A stretch of DNA of 64,000 bases from Delphinapterus leucas (lineage: Eukaryota; Chordata; Mammalia; Artiodactyla; Monodontidae). The stretch covers positions 3,470,760 through 3,534,759 of the forward strand of contig NW_022098050.1 in assembly GCF_002288925.2 (NCBI RefSeq), given 5' to 3'. Positions 1 through 12,100 of this stretch are shown piece after piece. Position 1 is the first letter of the stretch, and every line of letters begins with the position of its first letter. The notes below the pieces were generated by a model. It did no database searches and was not told the origin of the DNA. It saw only the letters and a program-made list of their open reading frames with translations. Both the position numbers and the translations under genes were made by a program.

Positions 1-654
1 CCTGAGCCAGAACCACTCAGCTAGACTGTTCCTGGATTCTCGACCCTGAGAAAATGTGTGAGATAGTAAATGTTTGTTGTTTTAACCTAAGTTTTAGGAT
101 CATTTCTTATGTAGCAACAGAAAACTAGCACAAGGACCTGGAAACTTTTATAGAAAACTGCAAGGTTATTACATCATAAAGCAGATAATTAAAAGTTACA
201 AGCTTTATTTGACCTTACATTTTTCTCAATTACCATACCCCCATGTAGCACACATATACTTATTTGAGAGGAGCTCCTTAATGAAGTCTTCACTAAAAAT
301 GCCAGTCCACAGTGATCTCTCCCTTGTAAATTCATTCAATTCAAATGAACAAATAGTCTGTCTTTATTCCATGTGAGGTATTATGTAGGAGATACCAACT
401 TAAGTAACTACTAAATCTTAATGAACTTATAGTCTAGAAGGGAATACAAAACATATTACATAGGGGAATGAGAAATCACATCCAAATGTTGGGAATCAGG
501 AAATGTTTCACTAAGGAGTTACAGGGAGTGATGGATAAGTAGAATTCTGAGAGGCAGAGATGGAGGTGGATGGGGAAGAAAATAAGCCTAGTGCTAAAAG
601 AAGCTGTGGAATGGCTTGTGTTGAAGGCTTACCGTGTACTTGGAACATATGCTT

Positions 655-790
655 TTATACATGTCAGGTTAATGTCATGACAATAAGAGAGCTAAGTGTT
701 ATATCCCCATTTCACAAATGAATAAATTAAGGTTCAGTGACTCTTCTGGTGTCAAGTGTCAATCTCAAGTCTGCCTTGACTTCACAGCCT
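655..790 (-). repeat. MIR-like fragment
   Basis: The pattern 'tccccatttcacaaatga...' followed by 'aggttcagtgactc' matches the reverse of the MIR core (TCTGTAAAATGGGGA, AAGTCACTTAACC). It is degraded. Confidence 0.45.
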
Positions 791-832
791 TTCCACTCAG
801 TCTGACTGCGAAGAGCTCAGTTTGATTAAAAT

Positions 833-3800
833 CAGGGGTCAGCAACCTTTTTCGGTCAAAGGCCACATGTTAAACGTTATAGGCTTTGAGGCCATACAGT
901 CTCTGTCCTGATTATGCAAACTCTGCCACTGAAATGTGAAAGTAGCCACAGACAATACATAAATTAATGGGCGTGACTGGCTTCTAATAAACTTTATAAA
1001 AACCGGTGGCTGACAACCTGGAAGAAATGGACAAATTCTTAGAAAAGCACAACCTTCCAAGACTGAACCAGGAAGAAATAGAAAATATAAACAGACCAAT
1101 GACAAGCACTGAAATTGAAACTGTGATTAAAAATCTTCCAACAAACAAAAGCCCAGGACCAGATGGCTTCACAGGTGAATTCTATCAAACATTTAGAGAA
1201 GAGCTAACACCTATCCTTCTCAAACTCTTCCAAAATATAGCAGAGGGAGGAACACTCCCAAACTCCTTCTACGAGGCCACCATCACTCTGATACCAAAAC
1301 CAGACAAAGATGTCACAAAAAAAGAAAACTTCAGGCCAATATCACTGATAAAACATAGATAAAAAAATGCTCAACAAAATACTAGCACACAGAATCCAAC
1401 AGCACATTAAAAGGATCAAACACCATGATCAAGTGGGATTTATCCCAGGATTGCAAGGATTCTTGCAATCAATCAATGTGATACACCATATTAACAAATT
1501 GAAGGAGAAAAACCATATGATCATCTCAGTAGATGCAGGAAAAGCTTTTGACAAAATTCAACACCCATTTATGATAAAAACTCTCCAGAAAGTAGGCACA
1601 GAGGGAACTTACCTCAACATAATAAAGGCCATATATGACAAACCCACAGCCAACCTCATTCTCAATGGTGAAAAACTGAAAGCATTTCCTCTAAGATCAG
1701 GAACAAGACAAGGTGGTCCACTCTCACCACTATTACACAACATAGTTGTGTAAGTTTTAGCCACAGCAATCAGAGAAGAAAAAGAAATAAAAGGAATCCA
1801 AATCAGAAAAGATGAAGTAAAGCTGTCACTGTCTGCAGATGACATGACACTATACATAGGAAATCCCAAAGATGCTACCAGAAAACTACTAGAGCTAATC
1901 AAAGAATTTCATAAAGTAGCAGGACACAAAATTAATGCATAGAAATCTCTTGCATTCCTATACACTAATGATGAACTATCTGAAAGAGAAATTAAGGAAA
2001 CACTCCCATTTACCACTGCAACAAAAAGAATAAAATACCTAGGAATAAACCTACCTAGGGAGACCAAAGACCTATATGCAGAAAATTATAAGGCACTGAT
2101 GAAAGAAATTAAAGATGATACCAACAGATGGAGAGATATACCATGTTCTTGGATGGGAAGAATCAACATTGTGAAAATGACTATACTACCCAAAGCAATC
2201 TACAGATTCAATGCAATCCCTATCAAACTACCACTGGCATTTTTCACAGAACTAGAACAAAAAATTTCACAATTTGTATGGAAACATAAAAGACCCCAAA
2301 GAGCCAAAGGGATCTTGAGAAAGAAAAACGGAGCTGGAGGAATCAGGCTCCCGGACTTCAGACTATACTACAAAGCTACAGTAATCAAGACAGTACGGTA
2401 CTGGCACAAAAACAGAAATATAGATCAATGGAACAGGATAGAAAGCCCAGAGATAAACCCACACACATATGGTCACCTTATCTTTAATAAAGGAGGCAAG
2501 AATATACAATGGAGAAAAGACAGCCTCTTCAGTAAGTGGTGCTGGGAAAACTGGACAGCTACATGTAAAAGAATGAAATTAGAACACTCCCTAACACCAT
2601 ACACAAAAATAAACTCAAAATGAATTAAAGACCTAAATGTAAGGCCAGACACTATCAAACTCTCAGAGGAAAACATAGGCACAACACTCTATGAGATACA
2701 TCACAGCAAGATCCTTTTTGACCCACCTCCTAGAGAAATGGAAATAAAAACAAAAATAAACAAATGGGACCTAATGAAACCTAAAAGCTTTTGCACAGCA
2801 AAGGAAACCATAAACTAGAGCAAAAGACAACCCTCAGAATGGGAGAAAATATTTGCAAATGAAGCAACTGACAAAGGATTAATCTTCAAAATTTACAAGC
2901 AGCTCATGCAGCTCGATAACAAAACAAGAAACAACCCAATCCAAAAATGGGCAGAAGACCTAAATAGACATTTCTCCAAAGAAGATACCCAGATTGCCAA
3001 CTAACCCATGAAAGGATGCTCAACATCATTAATCATTAGAGAAATGCAAATCAAAACTACAATGAGGTATCACCTCACACCTGTCAGAATGGCCATTATC
3101 AAATGTTCTACAAACAATAAATGCTGCAGAGGGTGTGGAGAAAAGGGAACCCTCTCGCACTGTTGGTGGGAATGTAAACTGATACAGCCACTATGGAAAA
3201 CAGTATGGAGGTTCCTTAAAAAACTAAAAATAGAATTACCATACGACCCAGCAATCCCACTACTGGGCATATACCCTGAGAAAACCATAATTCAGAGTCA
3301 TGTACCACAATGCTCATTGCAGCTGTATTTACAATAGCCAGGACATGGAAACAACCTAAGTGTCCATCGACAGATGAATGGATAAAGAAGACGTGGCACA
3401 TATATACAATGGAATGTTACTCAGTCATATAAAGAAACGAAATTGAGTTATTTGTAGTGAGGTGGATGGACCTAGAGGCTGTCATACAGAGTGAAGTAAG
3501 TCAGAAAGAGAAAAACAAATATCGTATGCTAATACATATATATGGAATCTAAAAAAAAAAAGTTTCTGAAGAACCTAGGGGCAGGACAGGAATAAAGATG
3601 CAGACGTAGAAAATGGACTTGAGGACACGGGGATGGGGAAGGGTTAGCTGGGACGAAGTGAGAGAGTGGCACAGACATATATACACTACCAGATGTAAAA
3701 TAGATAGCTAGTGGGAAGCAGCCGCATAGCATACGGAGATCAGCTCGGTGCTCTGTGACCACCTAGAGGAGTTGGATAGGGAGGGTGGGAGGGAGATGTA

Positions 3801-3972
3801 AGAGGGAGGGGATATGGGGATATTAGTATACGTAGAGCTGATTCACTTTGTTATATAGCAGAAACTAACAAAACAATGTAAAGCAATTATACTCCAGTAA
3901 AGACATTAAAAAAAACCCAAAAAACCGGTTGCTGGCCAGATTTGACCCATGGGCCACAGCCTGCAGACTCAA
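833..3972 (+). mobile_element. hAT-type (MER1/Charlie-like) DNA transposon split by an L1
   Basis: The left part, 833-997, begins caggggtcagcaaccttttt and contains 'ggccacatgttaaacg', 'taggctttgaggccatac' and 'acaatacataaattaatggg'. The right part, about 3935-3972, reads 'gccagatttgacccatggg'. These match the familiar non-autonomous hAT element whose ends read CAGGGGTCNGCAAAC. The two halves were contiguous before the L1 inserted. Confidence 0.75.
1013..3919 (+). mobile_element. 5'-truncated LINE-1 with degraded ORF2 and 3' UTR
   Basis: It starts within ORF2 just upstream of the reverse transcriptase ([15 protein letters not shown] at about 1142-1186) and continues through [12 protein letters not shown] (about 1700-1735). 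The reverse transcriptase active-site block reads SADD (1832-1843) instead of F/YADD. It then runs through the C-terminal region with WWECK to a 3' UTR and an A-rich tail. Several stops and frameshifts break ORF2 into pieces, so it is dead. It is flanked by a 15-bp target-site duplication, aaaaaccggtggctg (998-1012) and aaaaaccggttgctg (3920-3934), with one mismatch. Confidence 0.95.
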
Positions 3973-4463
3973 GACCTAAATGAAGGTTATAAGAAAAAGG
4001 CTGCTGAGAGATGAAGCTAGAAAAGCAGGTGGGAGTTACATGGGGAAATTTACATTTATTTAAAAAAAATATTAGGTATCCTCTGAAGACACTGGAGCAG
4101 ATGGGAACTAAAGTGCACCTGAAGGAGATTAAAATAGAAAAGTACTAAGCAGGAGAGATTGGAGATGGCAGAAAAAGGAGGTTTGGAAAATAGATAGTAT
4201 ATCATTTAAGCTCATGGTCTTGGCCTTATACTTGACTGAGAAAATAGAAGTCGTCAGAGGTGATCTGCTTTATCTTCTCACCAACAAATGTACAAATTCA
4301 CCTACATTTTCCTGTTAAAATGTAGGATGTGTCTTTCCTCTTAACAAAGACTGCTCTGTATGCCAGCCCCTCCTGTCTTCTCAAGAGCTTTGCACCTTTG
4401 GTCATATCCTCTCTCTCGTGTGCTACCAATCTCTCTGGGACTACTGGCTCATGTCCATTAGGC

Positions 4464-4713
4464 ACAGCGGTCCCCAAGGTCCTCAACCTTTCTGGCACCA
4501 GGGACCGGTTTTGTGGAAGACAGGTTTTCCACGGGCCGGGGGTGGGGGGATGGTTCAGGTGGTAATGCGAGGGATGGGGAGCAGCAGATGAAGCTTTGCT
4601 AGCTTGTTTGCTTGCCCGCCGTCTGCCGCTCACCTCCTGCTGTGCTGTGAGGCCTGGTTCCTAACAGGCTGCAGACCTGAATCAGTCCGTGGCCCAGGGT
4701 TTGGGGACCCCTG
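4464..4713. mobile_element. Non-autonomous hAT-type DNA transposon
   Basis: Terminal inverted repeats read acagcggtccccaagg at the left and ttggggacccctg at the right, around an interior with 'tggcaccagggaccggtttt' and 'gtggcccagggtttgg'. An imperfect 8-bp target duplication flanks it: cattaggc (4456-4463) and cattagca (4714-4721). No transposase is present. Confidence 0.8.
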
Positions 4714-4724
4714 CATTAGCACAC

Positions 4725-5945
4725 AAGCATGCTCTAGTATTTCCCATTGACTCCACATCTCCCTCTCCTGCCAGCCCATTTCTCTGCTCCTCTTCAGGAC
4801 CAAAATAGGCAAAAGAACTATCTACACACTCTATCTCCTCTTCACGTCCTCATTTCCCCTTCATGCCTCAACTTTTAACACGCTGCCTTCTGTCCTGATC
4901 TTTCCCTGGAACTGCTCTTGTCAGGATCACCAAAAATCTCCATGATGCTTAATCCATGGATGCTTCTTTGAACTCCTTTTCCTTGACCTTTGAGCGGTAC
5001 TTTGAATTCATGACCCTACTCCCTCCTCATGTCCCTCCTCCTACCCTACTGGCTGATGAGGCTGGGGAAGGTGGTTTTGTGGGCTCTTCCTCTCCTCCCC
5101 TCTAAGTGTTAGACATTCTCAGGGCTAAATCCTGGGCCCTCTTTTCTTGCTACTCTACTCTCTAATAGGTGATTTCACCAACTTCCATGGATTATCAATA
5201 CCATCTCTATGTTGACGTTTTTCAAATTTCTGTCTCTAGTCCACACCTATCTTCTGAATGTTATTCTTTCATTTTCAACTGCCTGCTTGATATTTCTGCT
5301 TGGATGTCTCACAGGTATCTCAAGCTCAATTTTTAATTTTTTTTCTCAAAGCGGTCGACCATCCTCCTGCCTACACATCTATGTGTGACCCATTAACGAG
5401 CAAGTTCAGTTGTTTCTATGACTAAAATGTATTTCAAATCTGCAAACACCATCATCTCTTGCAAAAGGCTCTTAAGTATTCTTCCTACCTCTAGTCTGGC
5501 ACCCCTACATCCACACACCGGCAAAAGTGATCATCTTAAAATATAAATGGCACTGGAGCACATCACTCCACTAGTTAAAACCCTTTAATGACTTTCTATT
5601 ACACTTAAGAGAAACACTCAAATCAAATAGGCCTCTCATGGCCTATAAACCCATGGATATTTTTCTGCTGTCTCTTTTTCCAACATCATCTTGTCCTGCC
5701 TTTTCCCTCACTCTGAGCCCAGTGATCTTCTTTCCTTTTCCTATAAACTGCTTCCAAACCTTTACCTACATTATTTTCTTTGCCTGTAATATACACATCT
5801 CTCTTTGTGTGGCTACTTTTTATCCTTTATGTTTTAGCTTAAATGTCACTTCCTCAGTCATGTCTTACCTGACCTCCTTCACTCCATGAGAAATACTGAA
5901 GCCTGCAAATAATTTATAAAAAGTCACATTATATGTTGGATACAA
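4725..5945 (+). mobile_element. Old LINE L2, 3' half
   Basis: Recognisable L2 3' phrases include 'caccaaaaatctccatgatg', 'cacatcactccactagttaa', 'accctttaatgactttctat', 'tttagcttaaatgtcacttc' and 'cagtcatgtcttacctgacc'. The copy is old and diverged. Confidence 0.7.
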
Positions 5946-6624
5946 CTTTCAAAATATTTTTATTAAGTTGGTTTTAGCAAACAGTCACAAAAAGATATGG
6001 GATGGCTTTTCCTTTTGCTCTAGCTACAAAGTTCTATCTTCACATTCAAATCTCTTGAAGTGGGAAACAACTTGTCCCAAACCATAAACTTCTCTTTTCC
6101 TTGCACACACTGTTGCCAGAATCTACTTTTCCCATGTACAGGGATGAAGAGCACCAGTGATTCCTATCTCCAAAGGAAACATACAGAATTTGTGGGTGAG
6201 ATGTAGGAAACCCAGCTCATTATCAAGGTCTTAGATGTAGACAACATTCCATTCCCATGGCCCACAATTCTTGACTGAGTTCCTGATCCTTTGTTACCTC
6301 AACCTTTTATCTAGGTTCCTGAGCCCAAAGATACTAAAATTATCTGTGCCACAGTTCTTAATCCAGATGCCCAGATTTTCTTCTTAATTCCAAACCTACT
6401 GCTTACTCTGATTTCCTACCCTAGTTTCTTGTTCTGCCCCTATCATCTGAGTACATGCCCTGTAGTAACATAAACACACTCCTAAGATACACAAATGTCT
6501 GTAAACAAAACTATTTAGAAGAGGTGTATAATGGCTAAAGAGCTGGAATTACAATTTAAAACATGAAATCTGTATCTAGTAGGCAGTGGGGTTAATAATA
6601 ACTATGCCTATATTTATGAAGAGG

Positions 6625-6862
6625 TTTCTGGGGGTGCTAGGCTCAATGCTAAGTATTTTATATGCCTTATCTCATTTAACTGTCATGAACTCTCTAAAGT
6701 AGGTATTATTAAAGTTATTTCAAAGATATGGAAACTGAGGTGTAGAGAAATTAAGTAACTTTCCCAAAGCCAGTCACATAGTTAATAAATGTGAAAGCTG
6801 GCATCGGATCCCAGATCAATTTGACTCTACATCCCATGCTCTTAACCACAATGCTATATTGC
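6625..6862 (-). mobile_element. MIR SINE
   Basis: Reverse-strand MIR: 'aactgaggtgtagagaaatt', 'aagtaactttcccaaagcca', and an end near 'gctcttaaccacaatgctat'. Confidence 0.75.
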
Positions 6863-6879
6863 CTAAGGGCAGAACTTCA

Positions 6880-7110
6880 CATAGGTCTACAAGACCTGCA
6901 TTCAAATCCTGTTCACTTATAAAACTGAGTGACCTGAGTCACTCAATCTCTTCAAGCCTTGCTTTTCTCATATACAAAAATGAAGAATATAACTCCCACC
7001 TATTTCATGGAGTTGCTTCTGGGTTTAAAGAAGATATTGTAAGAGAAGGTGATATGCATGTTATACACTGCTTTATAAAAATATGCTGCTGTCATTACAT
7101 GGGATTTTTA
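6880..7110 (+). mobile_element. MIR SINE fragment
   Basis: A forward MIR pattern: 'gcattcaaatcctg', then 'tgacctgagtcactcaatct', then 'cttttctcatatacaaaaat'. It is strongly diverged. Confidence 0.5.
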
Positions 7111-7290
7111 AGGTCACCAAAGATGCTTTCTATTAGTAAGAGTATTCTTGGATTTGAGTTCACATGAGAGATGTCAGTCTCTAACTAGGAAGAAAGCAAT
7201 TTAGTTAGAGAAAACAGCTTAAGATGAACATGAAAACAATGGAGTAAATGGTACATTTCTTCTGAGAGAAGGCAGAGCATCAACTGTTAC

Positions 7291-7462
7291 CTGGTTCCAT
7301 TGGCAGCATAGGGCCCTCTTTATCAGGCATCCTTTTCTCTAGCAGATTAGTTGTAGACATACAGAAAGGAACTGAATGAGGCGAAAAACAAACAGGTGGT
7401 ACGAGAGTCCCTGCAATTGGAGGTAGTGTTCCTGTCGTTTGAATACAGTCTGGGGATTTCTC
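7291..7462 (-). CDS. RPGR: RPGR exon 11
   Basis: 172 nt, residues about 416-473, encoding [40 protein letters not shown]. Human exon 11 is 169 nt, so one codon has been gained in frame. The linker is much less conserved than the propeller: SPD, TLPPI.GTL, CF.P.S, NL and EP align, little else does. The acceptor is ..TTTAAAG and the donor CCAG|GTAACA. Confidence 0.93.
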
Positions 7463-9108
7463 CTTTAAAACAAACAGGTTAAATAAACTGTTAGATAATG
7501 TTATATACTTAATATTGATATAAACCACCCTGAGGTTGCTAAAAATATTGAAGAGAGAGACTTCAAAGTTGGCCAACGTCCTACAACATTCACTTTTTAA
7601 TAATCCCCAAGGGCTCAAAAATGTTTTGTTTTGTTGCCTCTGTATCTAAGTTGCTCTAAATTGTCAATTTGGAAGTCTGTTTTTCACAAGATGGGGAAAA
7701 GTGTGTGTTTGCTCTGCCTTCCCGGAAAAAAAAAGTTACTCAGGAGACACAAACCAACAACAACTACAAAATACTTATGGGATATTTCTCAATTTTTCCA
7801 TATATACTTTTTCATAAGGAAAATGAAACTTAACTTTTTTTTTTTACCACTAAAGGAATACATTTTGGAACTTAAAGCATTTTTTTTAAAAAAGGAATGT
7901 CTCTAAAAATCATTTGGCATTTTATTTTTTTTAAATGTAAGTGTCATTGAATAATTTTATTTTATTTTATTTTTTTTTCATTGAATAATTTTAAAGCACA
8001 GAATGAGAATCTCTAAATTTAATTGAGAAAGAACATTCCCTCTCTCAAATAAAGCCCTTATTTCTTTGTTTTCTACCTTTCATTAGTTATAATATATATA
8101 TAACCTTTCATTGCTCATGAGGTATTAGCTTTACAAGATAAAAGCAAAGTAGAAGTCAATCCACAGATGGTTGAGAAAACAACTTAGCATTCTATCTGAG
8201 GTGATAAGATAGCGGTAATACCACTGTCTACAAGCAAAGGTTATCCATGATCATTTCAATTTTCTAGTTTGTATATTTACCAGTTTAATTCTGAGTTTGC
8301 TTTAAAAGTTTGTAAGCCCTCAATTCTAATCATTTTATTTAGTAAATTTACCTAAGAAGACCCTTCTTTGGTTTAAAAAGAAAAAAAATTTGTTTTCTTT
8401 ACAGTGCTAGACAACATTATTATATAGAATAGGCCACAACTGTACCCTCTCTCTTCGCCGCACACGTGCTGATAAAGATCTCTGCAGTACGTTTCCTGAA
8501 GTCAGATCACTGATGGGCAGAGATGTAGCTGAAGGTAAGCAACAATCATTTATTTCATCTAACTCAACGTCTTCTGCCACATCAAGTCGTGGAGTGGCAA
8601 AAACTAGCATGTGACATCCACCGCAAGCAACCTGCAGCATAAATTCACAGATAAATTAATTGACACTGGCTTCAAACACAAATGGGTTTGTTTTGTTTTT
8701 TAATTTATTTTTATTTTTGGCTGCGTTGGGTCTTCGTTGCTGTGTGCCGGCTTCTCTCTAGTTGTGGCGAGCGGGGGCTACTCTTTGTTGCGGTGCACAG
8801 GCTTCTCATTGCGGTGGCTTCTCTTGTTGCAGAGCACTGGCTCTAGGCGCGCGGGCTTCAGTAGTTGTGTCACGTGGGCTCTAGAGCGCAGGCTCAGTAG
8901 TCATGGCGCACGGGCTTAGCTGCTCCGTGGCATGTGGGATCTTCCCGGACCAGGGCTCGAACCCATGTCCCCTGCATTGGCAGGCTGATTCTCAACCACA
9001 GCACCACCAGGGAAGCCCCACAAATGGGTTTTTAACAGTTTTCAGCTACAAAACATTAACTTAGCGGTAGACTTCCTAGACTGACTGACTGAAATCTCTC
9101 TCTCTCTC

Positions 9109-9152
<44 letters not shown>

Positions 9153-12100
9153 CGAATTACAATATATTCTTTTTTAAAAAAATTTATTTTATTTATTTAT
9201 TTTTGGCTGCATTGGGTCTTCATTGTTGCACACAGGCTTTCTCTAGTTGCGGCGAGCGGGGGCTATTCTTCATTGCAGTGTGTGGTCTTCCCATTGTGGT
9301 GGCTTCTCTTGTTGTCGAGCACGGGCTCTAGGTGCACAGGCTTCAGTAGTTGTGGCACGCAGGCTTAGTAGTTGTGGCTCATGGGCTCTAGAGCGCAGTC
9401 TCAGTAGTTGTGGCGTATGGGCTTAGCTGCTCCACAGCATGTGGGATCTTCCTGGACCAGGGCTCGAACCTGTGTCCCCTGCATTGGCAGGCAGATTCTT
9501 AACCACTGCACCACCAGGGAAGCCCTTACAATATATATTCTTTAAACACTATTATTGAAAACTAGAACAAGTTTAACATACCATTTTACTTTCAACTGAA
9601 TATACAGTATAGAGAAAAAAACCTATTTGGCACATTATATTTCTCTTTACAAGTTAGAAAATGCTATTTTAATCTTGGAGCAACACTAACAACTTGAAAA
9701 AATTACTCAGACAAGTTCTACTTGGAAAGAAGGGACCCAAGAATAAATCAGTCTCTTGGGATAATTATGTCTTTATACATGAAGATTTTTTAAGTTTAAT
9801 GCTTAAAAGTCCTGAGAGCAAAACGCAAGCATGCACAATGATAGAACAATGAAAAAGGAAATGAGCATCCAAACGATTTTGAGAAATAACTAATTTTCAA
9901 TAAAATGCTTTAAAAAACATTGTGTTTGCAATACACAGACTTCTGGTGTCTTCATAGTGTTCTACATGACATAGAAGAGCATACTCTGAACCTTTCCCTT
10001 CGTATGTTCAAAGTTAAAATTGATATGTTTTCTGTATAGCACCTTTTAAAAACCATCTTCCCGGGCTTCCCTGGTGGTGCAGTGGTTGAGTCCGCCTGCC
10101 GATGCAGGGGACACGGGTTCGTGCCCCGGTCCGGGAAGATCCCACATGCCGCGGAGCGCCTGGGCCCGTGAGCCATGGCCGCTGAGCCTGCGCGTCTGGA
10201 GCCTGTGCTCCGCAACGGGAGAGGCCACAACAGTGAGAGGCCCGCGTACCGCAAAAAACAAAAAACAAAACAAAACAAAACAGAAAACCATCTTCCCCAT
10301 AAGATGATAAGCTTAGTCAATGAAAATCTGGTCACTGTGTTCATCACTGCATGCTCTGTATTCCTCATCCTCAGTCCAGTATCTTGTACCAAGCAGGCAT
10401 TCATTAAACAGGTGTCAAATCAAGGAATGCAAGTGTTCCACAGTACGAGGCTCTGAGCCTTTGGAGAACAAATTCCAAGTAATATTATCATCACTGAGTA
10501 AACAAAATTTTCAAGTCTATAGTTCTTAATTGGCAAAAGTGTTAGAAACAACAGAGATACAGTGCCTGATGGAGATATCACTGAAAACAACACCTTATCC
10601 AAATAACACTTAACCAATTAAATATAATTTCAAAACCCTTCATTTATTATCAGATATTTTTCTTGTGCAGGATTTGAGAGTCCTAGTGATATCTAATCCA
10701 GCAAATATTTACAGATGACCACTGTGAGTGAGGCACTCTGCTGGGAGCTACAGGAAACACAAAGCTTCCAGGCATGGCACAGTCCTGGCTCTCAAGAGAC
10801 ATATGAAAATGAAGTAGAAGAGTCAAGATTAGGGCAGAAAGGAAGATGTCAGAGGAGGAACATTAGAAAACGGGCAGATTTTCAGAGTGCCATGATGTCT
10901 GACATTTGGCCTTTAGGACACAAGTATATTTACTAGATATAGCTATGATATTTCATATAAACAGAAAAGTACTTATTTTCTATGAAATACTGAAAGACTC
11001 AAATATAGGAATATGAACATGTAAACAGGGAAATGTGATGTCCTTACCAACTGTACTATAAACTTCAAAAAATTAGAACACAAAGTAGGAACGAACAGGT
11101 TGGCAAAACTCTCCAGTCCAAGTCCTAATTTTCCATGTCGACTGTCTCCAAAAGTATACATAAGGCCTAAATCTAAAATGAAAAAAAGAGAGAATTATAA
11201 AAGTGTTACTTTCATGGATCTATTTGTAAATAGACAAATACATTAACTTACATTGCAATTTTCCCCTCATATTCTGCATTAAATTTACTCTGCTCCACTG
11301 ATGTTTCCACACTCTCTATGGTTTCTGTTGTCCACACATAACATGAGGCAATAGATACCCCGAGAATAAATCACTAAGCTCTTGGTGGCTTGTGAAGTTG
11401 AGACCCAGGTGTGTGAGGTGCTGTGTGGAGCAGCAGCAACCCAGCATAAGATCTTGTGATACACACCATCATCTCAAGAAGGAGATTTTTGTATTCTGAC
11501 CTCCTACATCCGAATACAATCTATTTTCTTTTTTCCTCAGGTCATTGATTAGGTCAGGGTTTTTCAACCTCGGCACTACAGAAATTTGAGGCCAGATAAT
11601 TCTTGGTTGTATGGGTCTGTCCTGTGCATTATGGGATGTTTAGCAGCATCCTTGGCTTCTACCTACTAAATGCCCATAGAATACCCTGCCTCTGCAGTTG
11701 TGACAATCAAAAACATCTCCAGACATTGCCATGTGTCCCCTGTGGAGACAAAATCACCACTAGTTTCGATCAATCCAACTGTCTCTTTTACTTCTGCCTC
11801 AGGGTTGTGGAAAGCTGCCGAAGGAAATGCCATAAACCAACCAAGCTGCTGGTCCCTATATCAATACTGGGGTCCCCTATATAGCTGGGCCAAGATGATG
11901 ATGAGTAATTTTGTCCCTTCTCTCCAGTTAATCCTTTTGCCCACTGCCATAGCAGGTATTCTGTACATTCACTCCTCAAGCCTTTCTTTCATACTCTCCA
12001 TCTCAAGTGAGGCAAGTGCCATGGAAGCAGAAAGAAAGGAAAGGGTGCCAGTATAGGTGCAGAGGAGGGGCTCTCCCTCCAGTCTGGAGATTAGGAAAGG

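Larger units (their letters stand above)
1..7290. other. RPGR intron 11 (partial), no exon seen
   Basis: No exon with similarity to RPGR exon 12 was recognised here, so exon 12 is probably beyond position 1. The interval holds a MIR-like fragment (about 655-790), a DNA transposon split by an L1 (833-3972), a second DNA transposon (4464-4713), an L2 (about 4725-5945) and two MIRs (about 6625-7110). I see nothing recognisable in 1-480. Stretches at 480-600 and 4020-4230 resemble reverse-strand L2 only weakly. Confidence 0.7.
8632..11047. other. RPGR intron 9
   Basis: It contains two long CHR SINEs in the same orientation (8690-9017 and 9170-9525), a (TC)n(CA)n microsatellite between them, and one short CHR SINE (10063-10283). 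About 9540-10040 and 10300-11047 show no clear gene, though 10640-10830 resembles an old unclassified interspersed repeat. Confidence 0.7.

Noticed and set aside
1..7290. Possible RPGR exon 12
   Set aside because: I looked on the minus strand for a 90-nt exon with splice sites and similarity to the next RPGR segment and found none. It is likely outside the window.
8407..8445. Continuation of the RPGR exon 10 frame to a stop
   Set aside because: The exon ends at the AGG|GTACAG donor at 8446, matching human exon 10 length, and exon 11 continues in frame.
10063..10283. tRNA gene-like A and B boxes (here and in every CHR copy)
   Set aside because: They are the tRNA-derived heads of SINEs. They have target duplications and A-tails and no intact cloverleaf, so they are not tRNA genes.
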